Shown here one piece after another: positions 9,374-17,355 of a stretch of DNA of 58,022 nucleotides (positions within the stretch are counted from its first letter, which is position 1; every line of letters starts with the position of its first letter). A model generated the notes under the pieces. It had not been told where the DNA came from. It saw only the letters and a program-made list of their open reading frames with translations, and did not search any database. Origin of the DNA: Methanobacteriota archaeon (lineage in GTDB: Archaea; Thermoplasmatota; Poseidoniia; Poseidoniales; Poseidoniaceae); the NCBI GenBank assembly GCA_002706065.1, contig PAJM01000003.1, positions 10,226-68,247 on the forward strand, written 5' to 3'. Made by a program: the position numbers and the translations under genes.

Positions 9374-10053
9374 GGTGGTCGCTGGAATTGAACGTTTCCT
9401 GGCAACTGAACATCACTGGGACCACTGAATTTGTTTGGCCGGGCACTGTATGCAGCAGCAAAGAAAAGGCCAAGACCAAAACCAAATGGAATACCTGTCA
9501 CCAACCGAAGGAATGCTGTTGATTCTCGATCGGTGAGCAATTGGGTGAAGCCATCAACGGCCATTGGAACTATGCAAAGAATACCAATTGCTACGAAAAC
9601 CAACGTTCTGCGGTTTGAGCGATAAACAGGTTGCAATCGTTCATCGGGAAGGATGGACAAAAACGTGTCACGAATTGTCCATCGATTCACTCCACGCCTT
9701 GAATAGATGAATCCACCAAGAGCAAGCCCTGCGAAGATGCCAACGTCACGGACACATACTGGCATTTGGTTCCCGTTGACGAACCAGGATCGCTCATGTT
9801 TGTTGTGACAATTCAAATCTCCGAATGCATAGATGGATGCACTGTAAAAATTCAAGTCAGTCCACGTGAAATTTTGGTCGTTTTCTTTGTGGAAATCCAA
9901 CATGTTTGCTCTACCCGAAAGTTCACCAATCGTTCCTGATTCTACAAGGGCAGGAGCGAGGAAGAACGAGGCAAGAAAGAAGAAACTGATTCCTCCAATC
10001 CAACGGCCGACTTTCTGGTCTCTCGTCCTTGATTCGAGACCGTTGCGTTCCAT
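9358..10053 (-). CDS. DUF2085-family membrane protein
   Basis: 231 residues with about four membrane helices (near 18-38, 118-136, 160-182 and 195-218). The central segment fits the DUF2085 pattern: CHNKHERSWFVNG, QMPVCVRDVGIFAGL, then MAVDGFTQLLTDRESTAFLR and TGIPFGFG. The conserved Cys/His/Cys arrangement (C-H...C-x-R-D) is intact and could bind metal, but no function is established for the family. The C-terminus is a Pro/Gln/Glu-rich tail. Convergent with the thymidylate kinase gene by 16 bases, and divergent from the next gene across a 76-base promoter region with a perfect palindrome. ATG at 10053 has a TATA-like element centred 26 bases upstream, suggesting a leaderless transcript. Confidence 0.75.
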   Translation of the reverse strand: MERNGLESRTRDQKVGRWIGGISFFFLASFFLAPALVESGTIGELSGRANMLDFHKENDQNFTWTDLNFYSASIYAFGDLNCHNKHERSWFVNGNQMPVCVRDVGIFAGLALGGFIYSRRGVNRWTIRDTFLSILPDERLQPVYRSNRRTLVFVAIGILCIVPMAVDGFTQLLTDRESTAFLRLVTGIPFGFGLGLFFAAAYSARPNKFSGPSDVQLPGNVQFQRPPQEEE

Positions 10054-10070
10054 GAGAAGTCCACTCGATT

Positions 10071-10087
10071 GAATGATTTAATCATTC
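10071..10087. promoter_or_regulatory. 17-base palindrome in divergent promoter
   Basis: GAATGATTTAATCATTC: two perfect 8-base arms around one central T. The TATA-like ATTTAAT core is centred at 10079, exactly 26 bases before the minus-strand start at 10053 and 51 before the plus-strand start at 10130. It may be a bidirectional TATA element and/or an operator for a dimeric regulator. Confidence 0.5.
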
Positions 10088-10129
10088 ACATATCGACGGG
10101 TTCTTTGCATCAATGTTCCTCCAAGGGTC

Positions 10130-10762
10130 ATGGCGGAGTCATCGACCGAACCCGTTGGTTTGTGGCTCGGGCTCCAAGCAGGGGCATTTCTGGGGTTGTA
10201 CTTCGGTTTCAGCCTTGCCCTTGTCTCGGCACTGACAAGCCCTGAGGAATTGATGCGCATCGTTTACCTCATCACCGTATTTCCGATGATCGGTGGAATT
10301 CTTCTCGGACCGTTTTTGGCGAAAAGAGAACGTCCTGTCGAATCGGACATTCCTCCGATTCAACGCATGATGGAAGCACTTGATGGAATGGATGAAGGTC
10401 AAGGAAAATGGAGAATCCTGAGTCACGTTCGCAGTGATGGAAGAACCGTTCGAGTCGATTTGCATGACTCGAGTCGAGTCGAAGAGATTTTGCAAGCGAC
10501 AACTCCTCTCACAAATGAGTTTCCTGTTCGATACATGGTCGGGCGCGGCGTTGGCGCAAGCAGACAACCCGAATTGCGTGCGAAAGTACTCTCAATACTT
10601 GACGCACAATTTCCGAAAACGCGGCAGTCAAGATACACATCCGCAATTGAAATTGCCCCTGAGTTGCCCGAACGACTACGGAATCAGAGGAAGCGAGTGA
10701 ATCTACTCTTGGCTATTTTTCTGCCGATTGCAACCTTCCTTGGATGGTTGGAAATGAGATAA
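10130..10762 (+). CDS. Membrane protein of unknown function
   Basis: 210 residues. Two membrane helices occupy residues ~10-33 and ~42-62. A soluble, presumably cytoplasmic domain (about 65-185) follows, with mixed alpha/beta character and no catalytic motif I recognise, and a C-terminal helix at ~190-206. The soluble part has the look of a small alpha/beta sensor-like domain, but this is impressionistic. It is transcribed divergently from the DUF2085 gene from a shared palindromic promoter and precedes the HTH_10 regulator by 45 bases. Confidence 0.6.
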   Translation: MAESSTEPVGLWLGLQAGAFLGLYFGFSLALVSALTSPEELMRIVYLITVFPMIGGILLGPFLAKRERPVESDIPPIQRMMEALDGMDEGQGKWRILSHVRSDGRTVRVDLHDSSRVEEILQATTPLTNEFPVRYMVGRGVGASRQPELRAKVLSILDAQFPKTRQSRYTSAIEIAPELPERLRNQRKRVNLLLAIFLPIATFLGWLEMR

Positions 10763-10778
10763 ACTGTTTGTCGATTCA

Positions 10779-10786
10779 CTTATTTT
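10779..10786 (+). promoter_or_regulatory. TATA-like element of HTH_10 regulator gene
   Basis: CTTATTTT centred 25-26 bases before ATG 10808, with no Shine-Dalgarno sequence between. The spacing predicts a transcription start at or next to the A of the start codon (leaderless mRNA). Confidence 0.4.
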
Positions 10787-10807
10787 GAAGGACGTTGAGT
10801 AGTACCC

Positions 10808-11677
10808 ATGCGGGAGGTCACATTTTTTTGGAGAGTCGACCGTTTGGAGGCCATCGGCATCGGTCCTGTTCTGGATGTTGCTCAACGCATTGAGTTCCTT
10901 TCCTACATCAAACGTGTGCCAAAAGACATCCGTTGTTTGTTCAAATTTCACATTCGAGAGGGCAAAACCATTGACGACCTCCGTTCTGTTGAATCCCTAG
11001 AAGTTCTTGAGGTTGTACAAGAATCGGAAAATCTAGAGGAGGGGCACTTGGTCATTTGTCGAGTCATCCATCCGTTACCTATGCTGAATGCTCGAACCAA
11101 TGGCACCTATACCGTAGCTGGTTCAAAACTCGATGAGAACGGTTTAACGTACATCTTGCAAGGTTCGTCCCTCAAATTGCGCTTGCTTTCTGGTGTGCTT
11201 CGCTTGATGGCAAAACCAGATCGAGTAAGTGCAAGGACTTTGAAACTCACGCCACAAAACCATGAATCAGTCTTGACTGAAAAGCAACTGAAACTTGCAA
11301 AATTCGCATATGATCGTGGGTATTATGACCTTCCGAAGCGAATCAAAATTACTGAACTGGCTGAACAAATGGGTCTTGCAAGGGCAACGATTTCAGAGCA
11401 TTTGACCAAGATTGAAGGAATCCTCATGGATGACATGTTCTCCTCGATGACCGATGTTCGCCTCACAGTCGATCAAGCCCGTGCGATTGTTGAAACTATA
11501 GAGGCGGATATGGATCAAACTGAAGATTATCAAATCGAGTCGTTTGCTGGCCTTATCAAACGAATCAAAGAAAACATGGCAGAGGAGTTGCCACAAGACA
11601 CAGAACACATTCCTGAGCTCGATGTCAATCAACAACCAGAGGAAATCCTCAAACGCATCCAAGAGGACATCTCTTAA
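10808..11677 (+). CDS. HTH_10 (bacterio-opsin-activator type) transcription regulator
   Basis: 289 residues. The DNA-binding domain is the HTH_10 type: LTEKQLKLAKFAYDRGYY, LPKRIKITELAEQMG, then ATISEHLTKIE (about residues 157-208). The N-terminal ~150 residues match the usual Bat-family N-terminal module (two alpha/beta halves, 'MREVTFFWRVDR...VCRVIHPLP' style) thought to sense a ligand or partner. The ~75 residues after the HTH are acidic and helical and look lineage-specific. Expected to bind DNA and control nearby or distant genes; targets cannot be told from sequence. Appears to head a same-strand series with PIMT, HEAT and M61 genes. Confidence 0.82.
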   Translation: MREVTFFWRVDRLEAIGIGPVLDVAQRIEFLSYIKRVPKDIRCLFKFHIREGKTIDDLRSVESLEVLEVVQESENLEEGHLVICRVIHPLPMLNARTNGTYTVAGSKLDENGLTYILQGSSLKLRLLSGVLRLMAKPDRVSARTLKLTPQNHESVLTEKQLKLAKFAYDRGYYDLPKRIKITELAEQMGLARATISEHLTKIEGILMDDMFSSMTDVRLTVDQARAIVETIEADMDQTEDYQIESFAGLIKRIKENMAEELPQDTEHIPELDVNQQPEEILKRIQEDIS

Positions 11678-11716
11678 TTCGCTCATGTTTTTATGAGTCG
11701 ATGTGGTGAGGAATGC

Positions 11717-12661
11717 ATGGAGGAGATGAGGCAACTTCTCGACCGGATTTCTGACTCCGGAATCGAAGTCCCTCAATCCGTGCGGGAAGCGATGTATGGG
11801 CTTCACCTCGAGCAGTTTACGACCTACGATTTTGGTGGATTTTTCCACGACCGTCCAGTCGTATTTATGGAAACCGAAAACGGTGGTGTCAAAACCATAT
11901 CTGCACCCCACATGGTCGTCACACTCCTTCATCATCTGGAACTTTCGGAAGGACAGGAAGTTCTGGTCGTTGGCTCAAAGGGGGGATACATCGCAGCTCT
12001 TATTGCAACCATTGTTGGTGAAAGCGGAAGAGTCATTCTCATTGATCCGTCTGCTGAAATTGTCCGGCACACTGCAAATGCACTTGCAGGTTGGCCAACC
12101 GTCGACCTGAGGCAAGTTGAATCAATTGATGTTTCACCCATTGAATTACCAGGTGAGTTGAGCAGGGTCTTGATTACCGGAAGCGTTCCATCTGTACCAA
12201 CTTGGATGAAGGACCGAATCATCGAAGGAGGGTTCGTCATTGCCCCTATTGGCGATCATCATCACCAAGAATTGATGAAAGTTGAAAGGCAACTGGACAC
12301 ATTGCATCCAACATCCCTCGGTCCTGTCTCCTTTGGCCCAGTCGACATTGTTGAAAGTGAGCCTCAACCCTTATCGGCATTGGAAATTGCTGATTTAATT
12401 GAAACATTGATTGAGACATGCCATGAAATGGAACTCTGCGAAGCCGACGATCTTCAACAGTTGGGAACAATTGCCGATGAATTAAGAACCATGCAAGAAG
12501 CGAATGAAGCCGATTTGGAAGAATTCATCACTGCTCATATGCAACATTTTGTTCGACTATGGCCGATGATTCAGTTGATGTTTGCACCAACACTTGCCCG
12601 ACCTGGTGACATCGATCAGGACGATGAACCGGGGTTCCATTTCGACGAATTCAAGCCCTGA
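11717..12661 (+). CDS. Protein-L-isoaspartate O-methyltransferase-like
   Basis: SAM-dependent methyltransferase of the PIMT family, which repairs isoaspartyl residues. Seen: TISAPHMVVTLLHHL, the PIMT-specific signature with the active-site Ser, then motif I VLVVGSKGGYIAALIA, followed by VILIDPSAE (acidic loop). From ATG 11717 the protein has 314 residues, about 100 longer than ordinary PIMT; the extra C-terminal stretch (from ~205) is helical and acidic. Motif I has SKGG where GxGxG is normal, so SAM binding may be altered. ATG 11717 is preferred over 11693 because GGTGAGG lies just upstream. Nine bases separate it from the HEAT-repeat gene, implying an operon. Confidence 0.75.
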   Translation: MEEMRQLLDRISDSGIEVPQSVREAMYGLHLEQFTTYDFGGFFHDRPVVFMETENGGVKTISAPHMVVTLLHHLELSEGQEVLVVGSKGGYIAALIATIVGESGRVILIDPSAEIVRHTANALAGWPTVDLRQVESIDVSPIELPGELSRVLITGSVPSVPTWMKDRIIEGGFVIAPIGDHHHQELMKVERQLDTLHPTSLGPVSFGPVDIVESEPQPLSALEIADLIETLIETCHEMELCEADDLQQLGTIADELRTMQEANEADLEEFITAHMQHFVRLWPMIQLMFAPTLARPGDIDQDDEPGFHFDEFKP

Positions 12662-12670
12662 GGGTTTCCT

Positions 12671-13663
12671 ATGGCAGCAACGATACAATCCGCCATTGCG
12701 AAGTTGAAACACAAAGATGTCCGCCAACGACGAAGGGCCGTACGAATTCTATTCGATGCTGATGCGCATGAGAGCGTTGAAGCGTTTTCACCCTACCTTG
12801 ACGATAAGGATGTCTGGTTTCGAAACAAAGCGATTGAAGCTTATCGCCGCTGGGCTCCCAAACATGCACCGCATTTGCTTGAAGAACTTGCTAAAAACAA
12901 CCAACTCGACGGTCAGAGGTGTGTGGCAACGGTTCTTGATGCAGTACCAGACCAACAACAAGCAGCACACCTCGCACGCTTGTTGCTTGACAGCAGCGAC
13001 GATGTCGTCGTCCGCAGGGCAGTGAACCAGCTCATTTCAACTCAGGAAGCAACAGAAAAAGAATTGGAAGAGTTCCAAGCATCAGGCGATCATGTCGTAC
13101 GAGGATATGCAACAGCAGTGAACGAAGATGTCGCTCAACTTGTGCAACGTTTGGAGGATACGCACCCGGATGTTCGCCGACAAGCCGCATCCTCATTGTT
13201 GCTCATGGACCTGAAATCCAAAGATGGTGAGGCCCTTCAGAGCGCTATCGAAAATGATGATGCGTTATGGAAACTTGCAGTACCAATCGCGCTTGAGCAT
13301 GCTCGACCACGTCTTGTCGACTTGATGACAACCAAAAGCAATACGCAACGGCGTTTTCTCGTCCAATCGCTAAAGGACGTTGTTGATGAGGCTGATGATC
13401 TTCGTCTTCGTATGTTAATCGATGCGAATTGCACTTCAATCGTTGCACGGTGGCTGGTTGGGCGAAACGATCCAAAAAGCGACGAATTGCGACGGGAATT
13501 GTTGTTTGATGCGCGAGTCGACAGCATTGACAAATCAAGACTACTCGAGCGCTTATTGCACCGACAAGGGGAACAAGCGATGCAAGAACTTGCTGAACGA
13601 CTGTTGGCTGAATCTGAGGATGAACTTGTCCTGAGTGCAGCACAGAACCTATACACTGAATAG
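12671..13663 (+). CDS. HEAT-repeat protein
   Basis: 330 residues made almost entirely of short paired helices of the HEAT/PBS-lyase type: recurring D-x-x-V-R-R-x-A and D-x-W-x-R patterns, for example KHKDVRQRRRAVRILFDAD, DDKDVWFRNKAIEAY, SSDDVVVRRAVNQLI and THPDVRRQAASSLLL. Such alpha-solenoids act as protein-interaction scaffolds; no enzyme motif is visible. No signal peptide or membrane helix, so cytosolic. Close linkage to the PIMT-like gene (9 bases) and the M61 peptidase gene (14 bases) suggests a protein-quality-control grouping, which is inference. Confidence 0.78.
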   Translation: MAATIQSAIAKLKHKDVRQRRRAVRILFDADAHESVEAFSPYLDDKDVWFRNKAIEAYRRWAPKHAPHLLEELAKNNQLDGQRCVATVLDAVPDQQQAAHLARLLLDSSDDVVVRRAVNQLISTQEATEKELEEFQASGDHVVRGYATAVNEDVAQLVQRLEDTHPDVRRQAASSLLLMDLKSKDGEALQSAIENDDALWKLAVPIALEHARPRLVDLMTTKSNTQRRFLVQSLKDVVDEADDLRLRMLIDANCTSIVARWLVGRNDPKSDELRRELLFDARVDSIDKSRLLERLLHRQGEQAMQELAERLLAESEDELVLSAAQNLYTE

Positions 13664-13677
13664 CCCAACGTCCATCC

Positions 13678-15519
13678 ATGACAAGTTCAAATGTGGTGTT
13701 TAGAGTTGATGCAACCGATGCTGCGGATCAGCGATTGGATGTCGAAATTGAAGTTAGTGCTCCGTTTCTCTCATCATCGATCAAACTCTCATTTCCACGG
13801 TGGGTGCCAGGGTCCTATTTCCTTCGCGAACCCATTCAACATGTTTCTCATCTCAAGGCATCCGATGGCAACGGAAATCCACTCAATATAACTCGCAAAG
13901 ATGTTGACTCGATTGTAATCAAAGGCGTTCATTCGGTCGATTCCGTACGGATTTCCTACAAATTACTCTGTGTGGAAAATACCGTCCGCTCGAATCATTT
14001 GGACGAAACTCATCTCCACATCATGCCTCCGTTCACGTGGTTCCTTCCCACATCAGGAATCGATCCCAAGCGAATGAACATGCCTCATCGAATTGAATTC
14101 CTCTTACCTTCTGCATGGAATGTTTCAACCCAAATGCAACTCGAGAGTTGCGAGAAAAAGGGAACTACTCAACGTCACACCTTTTCAGCGCAAAATAGAG
14201 ATGCACTGCTTGACGGTATTGCTGAATGCAATGCAAACGAGATTCACAACTTTACCGTTGGAGACCGGAAACATACCTTGCATTATTGGGATGCTGGAGG
14301 GCATGTGCCGAATGAAATCATGATGACAAGATTCATTCAAGACATGAAGAACATCATCGCTGAACACCACGCGATCTTCGGCCCATTATCCGAACCGTAT
14401 TCGACGATTCTTCACCTCACCGACGGTGGGCGCGGTGGACTGGAACACACGAATTCGCAAACATCAATGGTTCCAAGATCATCACTTCAGCCAGGGCATG
14501 TTGAAGATTACCGAGATCTTGTAAGCCTCTTTAGCCATGAATACGTCCACCAATGGAATGTGAAACGATTGAGGCCAAAACGCTTCTTGGATTACGACTT
14601 GCAACGAGAAGTAAACACGGATCTCCTGTGGTGGTTTGAAGGAGCTACATCCTGGATTGGAGATATTCTCTGTCTGCGTTCAGGAGCATGGAGTTCTGAG
14701 GATTATTTTGCAGACATGAAGCGGAAACTCAAACGCCATCATACGCGGAGTGGTTCGTCATGTCAGGCGCTCTGTGAAGCAAGTCACGAAGCATGGATTC
14801 ATCTCTATAGAAGCCATGCCTACTCGAGAGAGACGCAAATTTCTTACTATCTTGAAGGGGAACTAACGATGTTTGCATTGGATGCTGAACTTCGGAAACG
14901 ATCCAAAGGTGAAACAGGTGTTTGTGATTTGATGAAACACTTGTATGAAAAACATAACATCTACGTTGAAGATACCTCATTGAGAGGTGTCCAGTACAAC
15001 GATATTCGTAAAGCACTCACGTCGTTGCCAGGAGGGCGACGATTGGGTTCATTCCTTGATGCAATAACTAAGGAGGCAGGAAATCTCGACTTGAACAAGG
15101 CATTTTCCCGTTTTGGATTGAACTACAAACCCTCGGATGAGCCCAAACGAAAGCAGGGCACTGAAACAGTGGTTTGGGAAAACTTCGCTCAGGGATGGCT
15201 CGGAGTACATGTCCGCTCGCAAGGAAACAAACTCAAAGTTACCAGCCATATGCAAGAATCTCCAGTGCGTGAGCAACTGCAGGTTGGCGATGAGATCGTC
15301 GCCGTTGATGGGATTCGGATTGTCAATGCAGAACAATTGAAATCCAATTTGAAGGGAAAGGTTGGAACGACGGCTCGCGTCATGTACGCACGCAATTCAG
15401 TGATGCATGACATTCTGCTCAATGTATCCTTGGAACCAAACTATCCAACGGTCACGACAAGCGATGGAAACCGCTTGTGGAAATCTACGATTCGTTCTCG
15501 ACAGACTGACTCGGTGTGA
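13678..15519 (+). CDS. M61 glycyl aminopeptidase-like protein with PDZ domain
   Basis: 613 residues. N-terminal beta-rich domain (1-170) with PRWVPGSYFLREPIQHV, a hallmark of M61; catalytic domain with GGRGGLEH and the zinc motif SHEYVHQWNVKRLRP (HExxH plus WNVKRxRP); downstream Glu in the WWFEGATSWIGD segment is the third ligand. A PDZ domain occupies about residues 500-585 (GWLGVHV...VREQLQVGDEIVAVDG). No signal peptide, so probably cytosolic, as for other M61 members. Likely trims peptides with small N-terminal residues. The 3' end overlaps the convergent SerK-like gene by 35 bases. Confidence 0.9.
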   Translation: MTSSNVVFRVDATDAADQRLDVEIEVSAPFLSSSIKLSFPRWVPGSYFLREPIQHVSHLKASDGNGNPLNITRKDVDSIVIKGVHSVDSVRISYKLLCVENTVRSNHLDETHLHIMPPFTWFLPTSGIDPKRMNMPHRIEFLLPSAWNVSTQMQLESCEKKGTTQRHTFSAQNRDALLDGIAECNANEIHNFTVGDRKHTLHYWDAGGHVPNEIMMTRFIQDMKNIIAEHHAIFGPLSEPYSTILHLTDGGRGGLEHTNSQTSMVPRSSLQPGHVEDYRDLVSLFSHEYVHQWNVKRLRPKRFLDYDLQREVNTDLLWWFEGATSWIGDILCLRSGAWSSEDYFADMKRKLKRHHTRSGSSCQALCEASHEAWIHLYRSHAYSRETQISYYLEGELTMFALDAELRKRSKGETGVCDLMKHLYEKHNIYVEDTSLRGVQYNDIRKALTSLPGGRRLGSFLDAITKEAGNLDLNKAFSRFGLNYKPSDEPKRKQGTETVVWENFAQGWLGVHVRSQGNKLKVTSHMQESPVREQLQVGDEIVAVDGIRIVNAEQLKSNLKGKVGTTARVMYARNSVMHDILLNVSLEPNYPTVTTSDGNRLWKSTIRSRQTDSV

Positions 15520-15931
15520 GCAACGACAGACGCTTCAGAGAAACATGAATCGGTGGCAGATAATCCGATATGCGATGCCGTGTTGTTTTTGGGGGATAGA
15601 GGTTCCGAGAAAGGGCCATATCGATGACGTCTTGCTTTGTGATGGAATCAAGTTTGGATGCAGGCCATAGTTCCAATTCAACAGACGCATCATCAAGATA
15701 ATTGATGCAGACGGCAGGAATGCGAGCAAGGTCCAATCGTTGGGCAACAGCATGCCTATGATGGCCATCGAGTATTGTCCCTGTCGCCCTATCTGCGATC
15801 AGTGGTTTGGTAAATCCGTCCCATTTCAGCGTCATTTCGAGGAGCTTCTCCATATTTTTGGGCTTGATTTCCTCGTGAGCCTTGAGCCACTCCACGGGAA
15901 CCAGCCGCACATCGTCTTCACTCCAAGACAT
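15485..15931 (-). CDS. SerK-like ParB/sulfiredoxin-fold protein (putative free serine kinase)
   Basis: 148 residues. N-terminal ParB/Srx-type domain: VRLVPVEWLKAHEEI, then ILDGHHRHAVAQRL and an INYLDD strand. The C-terminal NLYPPKTTRH motif corresponds to the SPKTTRH motif near the end of the Thermococcus free serine kinase SerK, and the DGHHR element also agrees. SerK makes O-phosphoserine from serine for cysteine synthesis. This copy is much shorter than the archaeal SerK I remember (about 250 residues), lacking the middle insertion. A DNA-binding ParB protein is less likely because no HTH domain follows. ATG 15931 is chosen because a TATA-like element sits 26 bases upstream and no other start fits. 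Confidence 0.65.
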   Translation of the reverse strand: MSWSEDDVRLVPVEWLKAHEEIKPKNMEKLLEMTLKWDGFTKPLIADRATGTILDGHHRHAVAQRLDLARIPAVCINYLDDASVELELWPASKLDSITKQDVIDMALSRNLYPPKTTRHRISDYLPPIHVSLKRLSLLTPSQSVENES

Positions 15932-15953
15932 GCTTGCGCTAACAGAATCTACG

Positions 15954-15962
15954 GGATAATGC
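15954..15962 (-). promoter_or_regulatory. TATA-like element of SerK-like gene
   Basis: Minus-strand GCATTATCC centred about 26 bases before ATG 15931, with no ribosome-binding site between; predicts a leaderless transcript and supports the shorter start. Confidence 0.4.
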
Positions 15963-15990
15963 TTTGTCTTGTACGGGCACGGGAGGATAA

Positions 15991-17313
15991 GTGTCGAGTA
16001 TGAATCCAACGCGCGGGATGGAAGAATTACCTCTTCTCCCAGCCCTTTCCACTATGGTTGAACAACTTCCACAAGGTTTGGTTGAAATTCTTGAGTGGTT
16101 TCGAGCAAACGGCTCACACATCTGGATTGTCGGTGGAGCAATACGTAACGCATTGTTGGGTACAGAGATCAACGAATACGACCTCGCAACAACCATGACT
16201 CCACAGGAGATGAATGCTTATCCAAACACCATTCCTACCGGGGAACGATTTGGTACCATCACGTTTCGAAATCGAGGACAAAGTTACGAAGTGACCACAT
16301 TGCGAACAGAATCGGGTTACAACGACGGAAGAAGACCCGATGAGGTTGAATGGGGTGACTCTCTTCTTGTGGATTTGTCTCGACGAGATCTGACAATGAA
16401 TTCAATTGCCGTTGATGCATCCAAACACACATACTACGATCCTTTCAACGGGTACGATGACCTACGAGAAGGTCGAATTCGTTCTGTGGGAGATCCTACA
16501 AGGCGGCTGTCCGAGGATGCCTTGCGCATTTTACGCTGCTATCGATTCATGGATCAAGGCAATGCAGGAATTTGGTGGCCAGAACAACGGCTAAGCGATG
16601 CACTTCGGCAAATAAAACCAATGATTGAACGAATCGCATCTGAGCGGATATGGTCCGAATTTCGACGGATTCTTGTGGGCCAACACACCTCTGAGATTGT
16701 CCAACGAATGGCTGATGATGGAATCCTAAAGCAGATGGTTGGCCTCGATTGGATGCAAGAAGATGTTCGAATTCAGTTGTTGAACCACCTTGAAGGAAAT
16801 GATGTCATCGATCGACTGGTTGTCATGATGCGTTCGTTTGGTAGCAACGATTGTGAACAGTTGTCGAAACGATTGCGATTGAGCAATCTTGAGAAAAAGA
16901 ATCTCATGTTTCGACATTCAAAATTAGGTCACATTCCAGAGAACATGGACTCATCGTTGCGAGTTTATGCTGTCGCCCTCGGAGCATGGAGTCACCAACA
17001 TTTGCGCATTGAACAACTGTTCGCTGAATACGAGACACCTCTCGATTCTACCCTTGACCATATTCAGCAATGCATTGAGCGATTCTCAGGTCTGAACATC
17101 AATGTTCACGTTGAACCATTGGCGAGTGGGAATTACATCATGGAACAAACCGGTATTCAGCAGGGACCCAAATTGGGCGCTTTGAAATCGTGGCTCTTCT
17201 ATGAGCAGGTTTCTCGCAATCTTCAGTCGATGGATGAGATGGAGACGCTTCTTTGCACGCTTTCATGGCAAACCGAGGATACAACGCGTTGGCCAAAACT
17301 TCAATTCCCCTGA
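15991..17313 (+). CDS. cca: Class II-type CCA-adding enzyme / poly(A) polymerase family
   Basis: 440 residues. Class II (bacterial/eukaryotic) nucleotidyltransferase head: WIVGGAIRNALLG, INEYDLATTMTPQEM, GTITFR, RRDLTMNSIAVD, DPFNGYDDL and SEDALRILRCYRF, in the standard order. The protein should add or repair the CCA end of tRNAs. Archaea normally use an unrelated class I enzyme, so this looks acquired by transfer. The first catalytic Asp of the DxD pair reads Glu (EYD), and GG-x-[V/I]-RD reads GGAIRN. Start: GTG 15991 has GGGAGG four bases upstream; ATG 16000 is an alternative. A poly(A) polymerase or partial (A- or CC-adding) role is possible. Confidence 0.8.
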   Translation: MSSMNPTRGMEELPLLPALSTMVEQLPQGLVEILEWFRANGSHIWIVGGAIRNALLGTEINEYDLATTMTPQEMNAYPNTIPTGERFGTITFRNRGQSYEVTTLRTESGYNDGRRPDEVEWGDSLLVDLSRRDLTMNSIAVDASKHTYYDPFNGYDDLREGRIRSVGDPTRRLSEDALRILRCYRFMDQGNAGIWWPEQRLSDALRQIKPMIERIASERIWSEFRRILVGQHTSEIVQRMADDGILKQMVGLDWMQEDVRIQLLNHLEGNDVIDRLVVMMRSFGSNDCEQLSKRLRLSNLEKKNLMFRHSKLGHIPENMDSSLRVYAVALGAWSHQHLRIEQLFAEYETPLDSTLDHIQQCIERFSGLNINVHVEPLASGNYIMEQTGIQQGPKLGALKSWLFYEQVSRNLQSMDEMETLLCTLSWQTEDTTRWPKLQFP

Positions 17314-17355
17314 CGTGATAGTCTGGTACACCGAGAAGGTCGAGGACGTGAGTGG

